Positions 26,201 to 35,900 of a stretch of DNA of 37,948 nt are shown piece by piece. The notes beneath the pieces were generated by a model that was not told the origin of the DNA, did not search any database, and saw only the letters and a program-made list of their open reading frames with translations. The translations under genes and the position numbers were made by a program. How positions within the stretch are numbered: position 1 is the stretch's first letter; every line of letters starts with the position of its first letter. The stretch comes from Jaenimonas drosophilae (taxonomy: Eukaryota; Euglenozoa; Kinetoplastea; Trypanosomatida; Trypanosomatidae), in assembly GCA_030849065.1 (NCBI GenBank), contig JASAON010001479.1, positions 1 through 37,948 on the forward strand. Direction: 5' to 3'.

Positions 26201-27568
26201 AATAACACCCAAAATGATCCACAAAATGACGTTGTCTGAGTTGGAGGTGCCTTGGCCAACACCCGCACCAACACCGTAGAAGCCGTTTCCGTTGCCATCA
26301 ACGCCGTAGTAGGGCGGCGTGATGAAGGAGGTGAGGGGGCCGCGGCCAACTTCCCTGCCAAGTGCCATGCTCGCGTAGGGCCACAACATCAAGTTGGTCG
26401 CGCCCTGATTCACAATGCACTCATTCACGTTCATGGTTGGTGCGGCACAACGTGTGGTGTAGGGGCCAAAGCTGAGGCTTCCAACCTGAGTGGTGTGCTT
26501 GGCGTACAAGGCATCCTGCATGGCTGCGGCACTCGTGTTGGATGCCGTTGGTGCCACCTGATTCATGATGAGTGAGGTGATGAATGCGCGTAGGCCGGCA
26601 GGGCTGTGGTAGGCTGGATCCACATCGGTGTAGAAGAGATTCATGTAGGTGTTGAGGTTCTCCTTGTTGGTTGCGGCGGCGGAAACGGCCTTGGCTGGTG
26701 TGGCTGTTGTATTATCATTCCATGGAGGCAAGTTGGTGGCGAAGAGGAGCCGGTCCATCGCGGGCACGTAGCTCGCGCCAAATGCGGTTTGGTAAGTAGT
26801 GAAGAACTTCGTTAAATCATCAAAACCAATCATGACGGCGGCCTCGTCGTGCGCTTCAAGAAAGGTGATGAGGGTTGGTACATCACTGGCGGAGAGGTTC
26901 AAAAGAATGGTGGTGCCCGTGGCATCGAGAAGGCCATCCAAGGCTGCATCGCTCACCACAATGTTGGTGTTCTGCAGATTATAAACCCTGAGGGCGGTGC
27001 GAAGTGCTTGGGCCATGGCGTTGACGGCCATCGTTTCGGCATCCTCACCGGTACCGGAGTGGCGTAGTACGGCGCGAATGTGGTTTGCGGGGGTCTTGCT
27101 CTGTGCCAAGTAGTTTCCAAAGACGTAGAATTCCTGCGGGAGTGTGGGGAAGAAGTACAACATCGAGGCGGAGGAGCTGGGCAGGCATGAGGATGTGATG
27201 TTAATTGGGTCGGCCACAAAAACGTTGGTGAGGCTGGCTGGAATACCAGCCTCCAGAAATGAGATGGATTCATTCACCATCGTCTCGGCGAGGAGCTCAT
27301 TCGCCATCTCGCCGCCGTCTGCCGCCATGGTGATGATCTTGGCGATGTAGTTGAGCTTCATGATGGAGCGGAGTGAGGAGGTGTTGCTCATGGCCGCCAC
27401 GACGCCCAACGTTTGATCGGTCAGATAGGTGGAGCTGGCGATATCAAGGATGCCGGCCGCCATCTCATCCACCGCCGCGGCGTCTGCGGTGGATGGAGAG
27501 CACACACACAACCACATGGCCAACAACGCCAACGCCAGGAAGGGGCGGTAGTGGCGAGAAGGGGCCAT
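23219..27568 (-). CDS. Receptor-cyclase-like membrane protein with degenerate cyclase domain and C-terminal DUF1935
   Basis: A 1449-residue protein starts at ATG 27568 (MAPSRHYRPFLALALLAMWL), a clear signal peptide cut after ADA or so. Residues 31-447 form an ectodomain like that of trypanosomatid receptor adenylate cyclases: compare VMIGFDDLTKFFTTYQTAFG, MDRLLFATNLPPWND and YHSPAGLRAFI. It has several N-x-S/T sites. One TM follows (about 449-470), ending in poly-Leu and CCCC, a possible palmitoylation site. Residues 485-640 resemble a class III cyclase domain (ITYHIGIHSG, then DAVFLTENTHSLLTP), but the metal-binding and transition-state residues are not preserved, so it is probably inactive. 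Residues 725-1300 are Glu/Pro/Val-rich repeats. Residues 1342-1444 are a DUF1935 domain (ALYRITDTNTGTWAFYNDT). The 73 upstream codons translate a CTT/TTG tract and are not coding. Confidence 0.92.
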   Translation of the reverse strand: MAPSRHYRPFLALALLAMWLCVCSPSTADAAAVDEMAAGILDIASSTYLTDQTLGVVAAMSNTSSLRSIMKLNYIAKIITMAADGGEMANELLAETMVNESISFLEAGIPASLTNVFVADPINITSSCLPSSSASMLYFFPTLPQEFYVFGNYLAQSKTPANHIRAVLRHSGTGEDAETMAVNAMAQALRTALRVYNLQNTNIVVSDAALDGLLDATGTTILLNLSASDVPTLITFLEAHDEAAVMIGFDDLTKFFTTYQTAFGASYVPAMDRLLFATNLPPWNDNTTATPAKAVSAAATNKENLNTYMNLFYTDVDPAYHSPAGLRAFITSLIMNQVAPTASNTSAAAMQDALYAKHTTQVGSLSFGPYTTRCAAPTMNVNECIVNQGATNLMLWPYASMALGREVGRGPLTSFITPPYYGVDGNGNGFYGVGAGVGQGTSNSDNVILWIILGVIGAMLLLLLLLLLFCCCCGDLGPRKQKDLTVMSISFDGDARYDEVVHGLAAYRRDVRRVADIHHCRKVDETSSGFVIVPDNALKAIRLASELQEQWQPLQASHNDHNRITYHIGIHSGQNDGSIAPVARRTAQLSHGDAVFLTENTHSLLTPVECRDYGVKMKGRYPYTVEKDDQDPEDVEMDVYELAYSDDAAARKISNSPPASPLAVEEEDTSREASHTLAPATEASPTVLMRCEEGERSVDMPAYQPRQQQPLRAVQNEERTQPREYTEVEAFRSFEERPHQRAADPAPLVSEYVDHRRDVEKVREEEEVLPPVEEDRGFSSVQQEEVHQHQPMAQPLQSVESQRHQRAAAAPAPLVSEYVEEHREEEVREEEVPLPVEEDRGFSAVQEEEVLREELPPQQEEVLHEDLPQEEECVEEEVVVHEEPLPVEEEVVEEHHRRHRRHHRHPHHRVEALHSTEEQPHMHRAVAPAAAPRVAERMERREEVEEVREEEEVLPPVEEDRGFSSVQQEEMHQRQPMAQPLQSVNEEPRQRAAAPAPLVSEYVEEHHEEEVREEEVPLPVEEDRGFSAVQEEEVLREELPPQQEEVLHEDLPREEECVEEEVVAHEEPRPVKEVVVEEHHRPKKVLADFPRVEELHSVEERPHVRTEKRPAVEEYVAPQEVVEERSISPVQEAELEEEEELMKPPHHEEAPLLEREEAEEPIPVEEPLHNEEDEVVVEEPEHTHPDEEVAPIVNEDEDEAEELVAPPVEEPFREEEEVVAVEEPKHTPPEDVHEAPFTEQEEAPLMDPESPIHFPSIIATRQDDAANDRVVLVDAPQPDHEHRNSEAHSNSAHNNNNPNTSRSMRTLPSHWSSVIDSAVAPSRRHRRSSPPPPPPHFRRDGPTFVGDRMVPCFEVAPHGALYRITDTNTGTWAFYNDTDNYSMHVHFNLGKKSRVAPLGRTEMHEDEESGVLEGDLHVEPGETEMFCEGYVSGHKMRYYAKKLGSHRRS
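24356..25267 (-). repeat. Internal 0.55-kb duplication in the coding repeat region
   Basis: Two segments of about 120 residues each, starting VLPPVEEDRGFSSVQQEE and ending in VHEEP or AHEEP, recur 185 residues apart. DNA such as the block at 24419 recurs at 24971, 552 bp away. The DNA identity is high, which suggests a recent duplication or ongoing homogenisation. Confidence 0.8.
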
Positions 27569-27666
27569 TGTAGAAGTACTTGGAAACTCAATTGCGTGAA
27601 TGCGTGGGCGTGTGCGTTTGATGATGAAACAATGTGGATGATAGCGGATGTTGTTTTCAACTACAC

Positions 27667-27703
<37 letters not shown>

Positions 27704-28573
27704 CCAACAATGAGAGCATAAGAAGAAGAAGAAGAAGTATTCATGGATGAAGATGCTGAGCAGGCTGGGTTGATTGCATGGGCTCAATACATACAGAATA
27801 CATGGAATCCATGTGCGAGAGGGTGTGAATGTGATGTGTATGTGTTAGAGAGAAGCACACATAGTACAACATACCACTAGCGACGGCATAACAACAACAA
27901 CTGAAGAAAAAAAAAGAAGAACGCATATATACAAAAAAAAAACATCGTGAACCCACGTGCATAAGGAGAATCCTCAACTCAATGGATAGCAGCTGCGGGG
28001 CACTCTTCTCCACATGTGTCGGAGATGCATGCCGTGGCAGCACGTGCGCATGTTATGTGAGGAGGCAGCACCTTCTCTACAGGTTGCCAACGTGGGGTAT
28101 GAATACTCTTCCTCCTTGCAGCGAACTTCCAGTCGCAAAACAACCAACATCACCACTCGTGATTCATAAGAAGTGTGGTGATGGAGATAAATGTGGATGT
28201 TCTACATCTTCGTGTGTTGGTGTGCTGTTCTGATGGTGTTCGTCACAACCATCAAGAAAGTTGGGGAGAAGAAGGAGCTTCACTATCTAGTCCTCCCCAC
28301 TCCACACACGTAAACTCACGTGTAGAGCATCGTACTATACATGTTCTTCAGTTTTCAGTCAGCCCCCCAGACATCATCATCTTGGAGGTGATGTGCGCAC
28401 TTGGGGAGTGAGGGCCACACGAAGAGGAGGAGATCCTCAACTCAGCGTGGAACGTACAAAAAATCAGGAATATAACAGAAAAAAACATAGTGAAGGTAGC
28501 TGTGGCAGGTGCAGTGGTTGATGGATGCATGGTTGTGCGCAACACACGCGACCCCATCCCCCTCCGCACACAC
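27569..28573. other. Intergenic region, 1005 bp
   Basis: The left 170 bp are the 5'UTR and splice region of the receptor-like gene. The remainder is probably the 3'UTR of the soluble DUF1935 gene. It has A-runs at 27905-27945 and otherwise mixed sequence. Frames of up to 110 codons on the minus strand lack convincing composition. I see no RNA gene. Confidence 0.4.
27661..27738 (-). promoter_or_regulatory. Predicted trans-splice acceptor next to a (CAA)12 microsatellite
   Basis: On the sense strand CTTCTTCTTCTTCTT (27721-27737) and a TTG repeat of 12 units (27668-27703) lead to TGTGTAG, whose AG is at 27662-27661. The 5'UTR is about 92 nt to ATG 27568. Repeat-length change here would move the CTT tract relative to the AG. 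Confidence 0.55.
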
Positions 28574-31500
28574 TCAAAGAGTGATGGCGTTGTATTCCAA
28601 GTGTTGGCCTTCCATATGGCCGGCCAAGAAGGGCTCGGTTGAGCGTGGCGGGACGTACAAGCGGCCTTCCAGCTTGCCACTCACCGGATCAGTTTCCAAG
28701 ATGGTACGACCAAGCGCGATCACCTTACTCTTCCTACCCAGTGAGAAGCACACGCGCATCACACAAGCCTGAGAGGCGTTGTAGAAGGAGTGTTTGCCCG
28801 TGGCGTTGTCTGTGATGTGAATCAGCGCCCCCGACTCCACCTCGAAGCACACCTCCTTACTCACGTCATCGGCAGCCTCGGACGGTGGGGCGGCGTGTGC
28901 GGCAACGGAGGAGAGTTGTGTCTGATGCACGCCTTCAGCCTCGTTAACGTCTTCCTCTGGTGCATGAACGAGCCGGCGTGGTGGGGCCACATAGCGGGCG
29001 GGGTATTGTTGTTGTTGCTGGGAGGTGCTTCGCTCACCTTCGCCATCATCGCTCATCATCATCCGCGCCATTTCTCGAGGGGTGGTGGCCATGGAGGTGG
29101 CGTAAGAGCGCGGGCTGGGCAAGACGGAGGTTTGTGCCGATGGGCTTCGTGATGAGAGGCCACGCCGTGAGAGCGTGCGATCATCCCAGGCGTTGTAGCG
29201 CGCCGTCATGCCCCTCACCTTGCCGCGCAACATGGGCTCCGTGGCTCCCGGATACACAATCATGGTGCCATCCACACGACCTGTTTCGGTGTTTTTCTCC
29301 ATCATGGTGTGCCCGAGTGGCTCCACCTCACTGCGTTTGCCGAGGGAGAAGCACACATGCATGGTGTAGTACGCGCTGTCGTTGAAGTAGGCCCAGGTGT
29401 TGGTGTGGCGATCCATGATGCGATAGAGTGCGCCATCGCTGACCTCCATCACTTTCCGAATGGCATCACCAATCATGCGCGGTTGGCCGTGGAGGAAGCT
29501 GGTGGGTGTGTGAAAACGTTGAAGCGGAGGTGTGGAGGTGATGGAGGTCAACGCCACATCATCGTGCTGCTCCTCACGCTCTTCCGCCGGAGGTGCAACA
29601 GGCTCGGCTGGAGATGTTGCTGATGGGGGTGCCTCATCCCACGCACGTAGAATAGGGAGTTCATCCTCCACGTGCGGGCGTTGCACCCCATCCGTTGGGA
29701 AGGGCAGCGTATGGCCAAAACCAACCTCATCATTCTCAGCATCATGTTCTTCTTCACCGACATCCGCATCCACCACAACATCGTCGTGACTGGAGGGGGT
29801 ACCACGTGGAGAAGTGATGGGTGTGGCTACCAATTCCGGAAGTGCATCACCCACGGGTTCAGCATCCACGTGCTCCTCACCCGCAACACCTTCCAAAGGC
29901 ATCGTCTGAGGTGGCACTGCGCCAGCATCCTCTGCATTCATCACCACCTCTTCTTCTCCAGGTGCGGCGTTGTTCTGCTCCTCCTCCGGCAGAACCTCTT
30001 CTGGTGGTTGTGGCGAATGGCGCAGCGACTCATCCACGTGCTCCTCTGCCCCTTCCTCAACGTTGCTGCGGAGCTCCACGTCTTCTTCATGTGTCATGCT
30101 GGCCTCCTCGGGATGTGTGGCGGGCGACCCCTCATCTGCTACCTGTGGCGGGAGTTGCGGGCTCTCACGAAGCATTTGTGAAAGGTGCATACCCTCCACC
30201 TCATCTTCATCTGCCTTGGCATCATCACGTGGCCCCAGCACCGCATCCGGCTCATGAAGAATGTGGCTATGCTTGGCAAGATCCATCATCACCGGCGATG
30301 GTACCTCATCCTGTCGTGGCGCTGGCTCTTGTTGCGCGCACACGGCCTCCTCCTCACCCATCAACTCCACGGACGTAGATGAGGCACGTGCGGCCTCCAT
30401 CGGCTCCTCCTCCCGCTCGCCAACGGCTTCATCTTGCTCCGCTGGATAATCTGCCGGGCCATGCTCCTCCACGAGCTCCTTCGCCGATGCACAGGACGCC
30501 ATGTCACCACCTTCCTCCACCTCCGCGCTCTTCTCCATAGGCTGCCCTGGCGTGGATCGCGCTACACAGCTTGAGACCCCAGAGAGCACATGCCCATCAT
30601 CTTGTTGTTGCAGCTCCTTCGTGTCGGGCACATGTTGTTCATCACCCACCTCAACCTCCGATCGTGCGGAAAAGATCCCCGCACTTCCACGTTCGTGTGC
30701 TTCAAAGAAACCCATCAACATGTTGTTCTGCACCTCACTGTCACATGGATTGGGGGAGGTGCGGAGCGGTACCTCATCTTCGGTGCCCACGGTGGTTGGC
30801 CGACGCAAGTTCAGTGAGGTACTCGGCCGTCGAGCAACATCTTCATCAGGGCAGCTTGGCGCCTCAGAACAGGCCTCATACCTGGCGAAGCAGTCTTCTA
30901 ACACGGGGAGCTCATGTTGGTAGGCCATGCGCTCGCGAATGTGTGAGGTGCGGGAATAAATCATGTGGCTGCGTGGGGCAATGAGGATGCCGAGCTCCTG
31001 CATGCCCATCTCTACGGGCGCATCACTGCCAAGTCGTCGGCGTAGTGGTGGTGGTGGTGAGGTTGATGGAGGTACAGCAGCAGCAGCAGCAGCAGCTGGA
31101 GCCTCTTCAATGTGTTGGTGGGTTGGCTGCACCTCTTCACCTTGTTCACGTAGGGGCTGTGCTGCTTCAGTATATTCGTGAGTAGGTTGTACTTCCTCAC
31201 CTTCTTCACGTAGGGGTTGTACCTCTTCACCTTGCTCCAGTGCCGCCACACGTTGCCGCTCCGCCTCTTCAAGGGCACGGCGCTTGGATTTGCTGCGCTT
31301 GCGTCGTACATGTTTTCGGCGTTTTATCTTGCGCGCCACCTCTTCCTCGCTGTGGAGCGGCACGACGGAATTCTCCACCGTGGACGAACAACGTGAGTCT
31401 TCGGTTGTCGCTGGAGCAGATCTCGCGCGCTTGCGGGTTGGCGCACGCACCTCCACACTCGAGAGCACCTCGGGCTGTGCTGTATCCTCCTCCACGGCAG

Positions 31501-32086
31501 GAGCAACATGATTGGGTGGTGGCTGGCTGCGGGCTCGGTGAGTAGATCGGCGCTCCTCCATGCTTGTGAGCGGGCGTACATCGCGGTCCTCCTCCACCAC
31601 ACTCGCGGTGCGTTGTTCCGGAGTGTTCCGCTTCACCTCGTCAAGTGGCGGCGGCTGTACTTCTCGATGCTTCCGCGGGCGCTCCTCCGTACTGCTGAGC
31701 GCCACAGCACCAGCACCGTTCTCTGGTTCCTCCTCCGCCAAATGATGATGCGCACCACGTTGAGGAAGCTCAACGCTCCGTGTACGACGTGGCTTCTTCT
31801 CCTCGATGCTTGAGAAAGCGGCGACACAAGCCGCTGCTGCGTCGTGCGATGCACGGGTGTTTTCCTGCGCTGCCTGCTCCGCCGGAGGCGGGTCTCGCTC
31901 AAACCAGTGTACTCGTTCTTCGCTGTGGAGTGAGGTTGGTTGCCCGTGGCGGCGATGATGATGTCGATGATGATGATGATGATGATGCCGATGATGCCGA
32001 TGATGGTGGTGGTGGTGCTTCTTCTTGTGCCTACGATGGCTACTCCTCTCTGGGGAGGCACTCGCCGCCACGTTTTCCTCGCTCAT
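28574..32086 (-). CDS. Soluble paralogue with L-x-S-x-E-E repeats and two DUF1935 domains
   Basis: A 1170-residue protein starts at ATG 32086 (MSEENVAASASPER). It has no signal peptide, no transmembrane helix and no cyclase-like part, unlike its two neighbours. Residues 20-46 are mostly His with Arg. Six copies of a motif like LHSEE, FSSIEE, LSSTEE, LTSMEE, LSSVE and LHSEEE lie between 53 and 239. A basic cluster at about 243-261 could be a nuclear signal or a lipid-binding patch, and EEVQP repeats cover 276-320. The middle is acidic and Pro-rich. Two DUF1935 domains lie at about 873-972 (ALYRIMDRHTNTWAYFND) and 1075-1170 (ALIHITDNATGKHSFYN). DUF1935 is known from kinetoplastid calpain-related proteins, some at the flagellar membrane. 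No calpain protease core is present. I infer a cytosolic partner of the neighbouring membrane proteins. Confidence 0.9.
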   Translation of the reverse strand: MSEENVAASASPERSSHRRHKKKHHHHHHRHHRHHHHHHHRHHHRRHGQPTSLHSEERVHWFERDPPPAEQAAQENTRASHDAAAACVAAFSSIEEKKPRRTRSVELPQRGAHHHLAEEEPENGAGAVALSSTEERPRKHREVQPPPLDEVKRNTPEQRTASVVEEDRDVRPLTSMEERRSTHRARSQPPPNHVAPAVEEDTAQPEVLSSVEVRAPTRKRARSAPATTEDSRCSSTVENSVVPLHSEEEVARKIKRRKHVRRKRSKSKRRALEEAERQRVAALEQGEEVQPLREEGEEVQPTHEYTEAAQPLREQGEEVQPTHQHIEEAPAAAAAAAVPPSTSPPPPLRRRLGSDAPVEMGMQELGILIAPRSHMIYSRTSHIRERMAYQHELPVLEDCFARYEACSEAPSCPDEDVARRPSTSLNLRRPTTVGTEDEVPLRTSPNPCDSEVQNNMLMGFFEAHERGSAGIFSARSEVEVGDEQHVPDTKELQQQDDGHVLSGVSSCVARSTPGQPMEKSAEVEEGGDMASCASAKELVEEHGPADYPAEQDEAVGEREEEPMEAARASSTSVELMGEEEAVCAQQEPAPRQDEVPSPVMMDLAKHSHILHEPDAVLGPRDDAKADEDEVEGMHLSQMLRESPQLPPQVADEGSPATHPEEASMTHEEDVELRSNVEEGAEEHVDESLRHSPQPPEEVLPEEEQNNAAPGEEEVVMNAEDAGAVPPQTMPLEGVAGEEHVDAEPVGDALPELVATPITSPRGTPSSHDDVVVDADVGEEEHDAENDEVGFGHTLPFPTDGVQRPHVEDELPILRAWDEAPPSATSPAEPVAPPAEEREEQHDDVALTSITSTPPLQRFHTPTSFLHGQPRMIGDAIRKVMEVSDGALYRIMDRHTNTWAYFNDSAYYTMHVCFSLGKRSEVEPLGHTMMEKNTETGRVDGTMIVYPGATEPMLRGKVRGMTARYNAWDDRTLSRRGLSSRSPSAQTSVLPSPRSYATSMATTPREMARMMMSDDGEGERSTSQQQQQYPARYVAPPRRLVHAPEEDVNEAEGVHQTQLSSVAAHAAPPSEAADDVSKEVCFEVESGALIHITDNATGKHSFYNASQACVMRVCFSLGRKSKVIALGRTILETDPVSGKLEGRLYVPPRSTEPFLAGHMEGQHLEYNAITL

Positions 32087-32919
32087 GGTGGTTGATACAC
32101 GACGAACGCAACGTCAAGCAATAACAACACTTGAAACAAAGCACACCGATGCTCAGATGCTATATATATATCCACCTAGTAAATCGCACTCATCCAACAA
32201 TAAATTGATTAGAGAAACATTGAATAAAAGTGTGCATCTTCACGTATTGCATTCCACCTGCCATAACCACACCTTCTCCTCCGTACTGTGTTGTTGTGTA
32301 TTTATCCCTCACAGCTGTACGCATTCTTCCGTTTTCGTGTGCCGCGTGCGGCTACACTCTACGACTAAAAAACAAATGAGCGATGTTCGCACATGGACTG
32401 AAGCAATCACCACAATCTGCACGCGCGCACACAGACACACACACACATACACCACCATGGCAGAAGTGCACACATCATGTGTGGTGTTGGTGCAGTCACT
32501 CTAAGGAGCACAGGCAGGTGTTCTGCCATCTGTTCAGTTACTTGTGTATATATGTGTGAATGTGTGCTCAAGCTACACAAGATACTCGCGATTGTCGAGC
32601 CATGCAGCAAAACCATCATCATCCATCGTTGTTGTGTGGGTGGGACGCCCAATTCCCCGGGCACCCATCCTGCGTGCCGCCCTCCGCAGAAGATGACGAT
32701 GATCATTCAGAAACCAACTTCACACGCCAAAAAAAAAGTTTCATTGGAATTAGTGCAAAGGAGAGCAAAACAGTCAGACTACTATACATCCATTAAGTTA
32801 CGGGAGCAGCTCGTGTACTGGACCAGCCTCCTCACAATAATGCAGCTCCCGCTCGCTGTTTCATCATCACTTTCACTTCACATTCCGCTTCACATACATG
32901 AACTCCTGGCCTATGCATG
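32087..32919. other. Intergenic region, 833 bp
   Basis: This stretch contains the 5'UTR of the soluble DUF1935 gene (CTTTGTTTCAAG-like acceptor near 32135), a TA repeat at 32161-32171, ACAC-rich DNA at 32428-32452 and an A8 run at 32731-32738. It probably ends with the 3'UTR of the right-hand receptor-like gene. The TA repeat is not a promoter by position, since kinetoplastid genes are not individually promoted. No gene is seen. Confidence 0.4.
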
Positions 32920-35900
32920 TTAATGCTGGTATTCACGAGTGAGCGGAATGGCATAATACCGCATACGATGGCCATTGACGTGGCCCATGAACACCATCTC
33001 CGTACTCCCCGGGTTCAGCAAAACCTCCCCTTCAAACCGACCCGTCCCTGGATCTTCACGGATCACCGTTGATCCAAGTGGCACCACACGGCTCTTCCTG
33101 CCCAAGGAGAAGCGCACATGCATAATGAACTCTGTGGTATCGTTGTAGAAGCCCCACTTGCCCGTCTCAGTGTCTGTGATGCGAAACAGCAATCCGTTCT
33201 CCACTTCAAAGCATGGCAGCATCTTATCTGCAGTGACGGTTGGCTGACCATGAACAAAATGTACCGGAGGTGAAGGACTCCGCATCGGCTCCTCCCGCAA
33301 CGGAGTATAGTGGGCGGCACGGGCATCTTCAGGTTGAATCGTTGGCTGCACCACCTCTTGTTCAGGAGAATGACTTGGTTGTGGTGGTGAATACCGCGTG
33401 CTACCTTCCCGATTCTGATCTAGCGGCTCTTCGCAAGGAGTAGAGTGCACCTCCCGTACTGGCATCTGCTCCAGCGTTGGTGGCTCCACCTCCTCCGGCT
33501 CTGGGTCTTCAATCACCAAACTATTCTGTGCCGCTTCTTCGGGGGGCACATCCTCAGGAACCACGGCCGGCTCTGGCTCGTGGCGCACAGGTTCCTCCAT
33601 GTACTGTGGTTCTGGCCTTGGCTCCTGCATAAACTCAGGCTCTGGCTCTGGCTCATGTCGTACAGGATCCTCCACCACTTCAGGCTCTGGTTCCGGCTCA
33701 TGGTACTCAGCAATGGCAGCAGCTTCTTCGACTGCAGGCTCTGGCTCTTGTCGTGCAGGTTCATCCATGACCTCAGGCTCTGGCTCTGGCTCTGGCTGTA
33801 CGGGTTCCTCAACGACCTCTGGCTCTGGCTCTGGCTCTGGCTGTACAGGTTCCTCAACGACCTCTGGCTCTGGCTCTGGCTCTGGCTGTACAGGTTCCTC
33901 AACGACCTCAGGCTCTGGCTCTGGCTCTGGCTGCACAGGTTCCTCAACGACCTCAGGCTCTGGCTCTGGCTCTGGCCGTACGGGTTCCTCAACGACCTCA
34001 GGCTCGGGCTCTGGCTCTGGCTGTACAGGTTCCACCACGACTTCAGGCTCTGGCTGTACAGGCTCCTCAACGACCTCAGGCTCTGGCTCTGGCTCTGGCT
34101 GCACAGGTTCCTCAACGACCTCAGGCTCTGGTTCCGGCTCGTGGTACTCAGCAGTGGCAGCAGCTTCTTCGACTGCAGTCTCTGCCTCTTGTCGTACAGG
34201 TTCCTCCACAACTTCAGGCTCCGGTTCTCGCTGAGCAGGCTCCTCAACGAACTCTGGTTCGGGCTCAGGCTCAGGCTCGTGGTGCTCAGCGAAGTCAGCA
34301 GCCTCAACTTCAGGCTCCGGTTCTGGCTGTACACGCTCTTCAACAACGGCCTGTTCTTCGGGTTCGACACAGCGTCGTTCCGCAGCAACTGCACTAGGTT
34401 GTTCTTGCAATGTGCTTGGTGGCACATACATGGCCTCATCGGTTTGTGCGCCAGCGCTGGCGTACGTCACGCGGCGACGGGAGGGTATAGTGGAGTTCAC
34501 ACATTCCCAGCTTTCCAAGGGTGTGGCTGGCCGCTCACTCTCAGCAGCTGCAGCAGCAGTTTCACCATTGGTTGCGTGCACGATCTCAGGCAGGCGTCGC
34601 TCTGTCGGATGAGCATGACGTGGTGGAACTTCTTCAAAGCTATGGAGGGGCTCCACTGGCTCCTCGTGCGCGGCTTCCACGGTCTCTGCGTGGCGCTCAT
34701 CCACGGCAGCAGCATCCACGGATCGCGGCGCAACCACCTCCACGCCATGAAGGGCAGTAACAGGGGCTTCATCCTGGAGAGGTGGGGAGGGAGGGGCGGC
34801 ATGTACCACTCGCTCGCCACCAGGCTTCACCTCTTCGAAGCTACGTAGTGGGGTAGGCGGACGCTCATCAAGCGGAGCTTCGATGATGCGGCGCTCTCCA
34901 CCAGGCATGACTTCCTCATAGCTCTGAAGAGGTGTAGGAGGGCGGTCATTCTCAATGGGCGCTGCCACAACGGTGCGCTCGCCACCAGGCTTCACTTCTT
35001 CGAAGCTACGTAGCGGGGTAGGAGGACGGTCATTCTCAATTGGTGCAGCCACAACGGTGCGCTCGCCACCAGGCTTCACCTCTTCAAAGCTACGCAGCGG
35101 ATTCACGCGCTCCTCTTCCGACACTGGAGAAGCAGCGGCAACCACCTCGGTGCCGTGGAGGGGCTCTACCTCCACCATCACCTGACCATCCGGCCCACGT
35201 CGAGGAACCTCCTCAGACCCTCTGATTGGCTCAGGGGCCATCTCCACGTGAGACTCAGTTTCACCACGCAGACGTGTTTCCTCGCTGTAGAGGGCAGGGG
35301 GCAGTGTAGTAGGCTGTGCGCCGTCAGCTGCTGGCGCGTCCGGGTAAACAGGATCAACCATCTCGGTGCTACGCATCAAAGGAGCCTCATTAGCCCCCAG
35401 TGGATTGTTGGTTCCCCGCAGGTGATAGAGCTCCATGGCGCGGCCAGAGAAACGGTAGGTGAGATAGTGCGCAATACCATAGGTGGTGCATTCACCAGGT
35501 GTCAGTAAGCCGTGGGTTTCCTCTGTCAGCAGCACCTGCGTATCATCACACATGGAGGCAGCTGCATCTGCCGTTGTCATGACCTCTCCACACCCGGCGA
35601 ACTTGTCCGACAAGCCCACTGGTGGGGCACACGATGGTGCAACGGGGCCTGTGTGAATGCCAATCCTAATGGGGCGAGTAGGACGCTCCGTGACCTCCAG
35701 AAGAGATACACGAAGAGCCTCACCTACCTTCACGCCCTCCAGAGGTGACGACGTGAGCACCACCCACTTGCTGTCTCCAGCCCGTTCTGCGGTGCAGCCC
35801 TCTTCAGAGATAATCCGCTGCATCACACCGTCCAGTTCCCCATTGGCACCACCCTCAGTCTGTTCCAGTGCGACAATGAGTGTGGCTTCACGACGTTGCT

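Noticed and set aside
27569..27787. 73-codon N-terminal extension of the left receptor-like gene with F and L runs
   Set aside because: The F and L runs are the translated CTT and TTG tract of the splice region. A good signal peptide begins at ATG 27568, after the predicted acceptor.
28574..32086. Calling the DUF1935 proteins calpains
   Set aside because: No Cys-His-Asn protease core is present in any of the three; only the accessory DUF1935 domain is shared.
32161..32171. TA-repeat as a TATA box
   Set aside because: Protein genes in this kind of cluster are transcribed together without individual TATA promoters; it is a short dinucleotide repeat.
33570..34330. Regular repeats that could be mistaken for a CRISPR array
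   Set aside because: The units are directly adjacent without unique spacers, keep the reading frame, and the genome is eukaryotic.
33445..34848. 467-codon plus-strand open frame rich in W, L and R
   Set aside because: It is antisense to the PEPE repeats, a shadow of the 45-bp unit, and lacks any splice signal.
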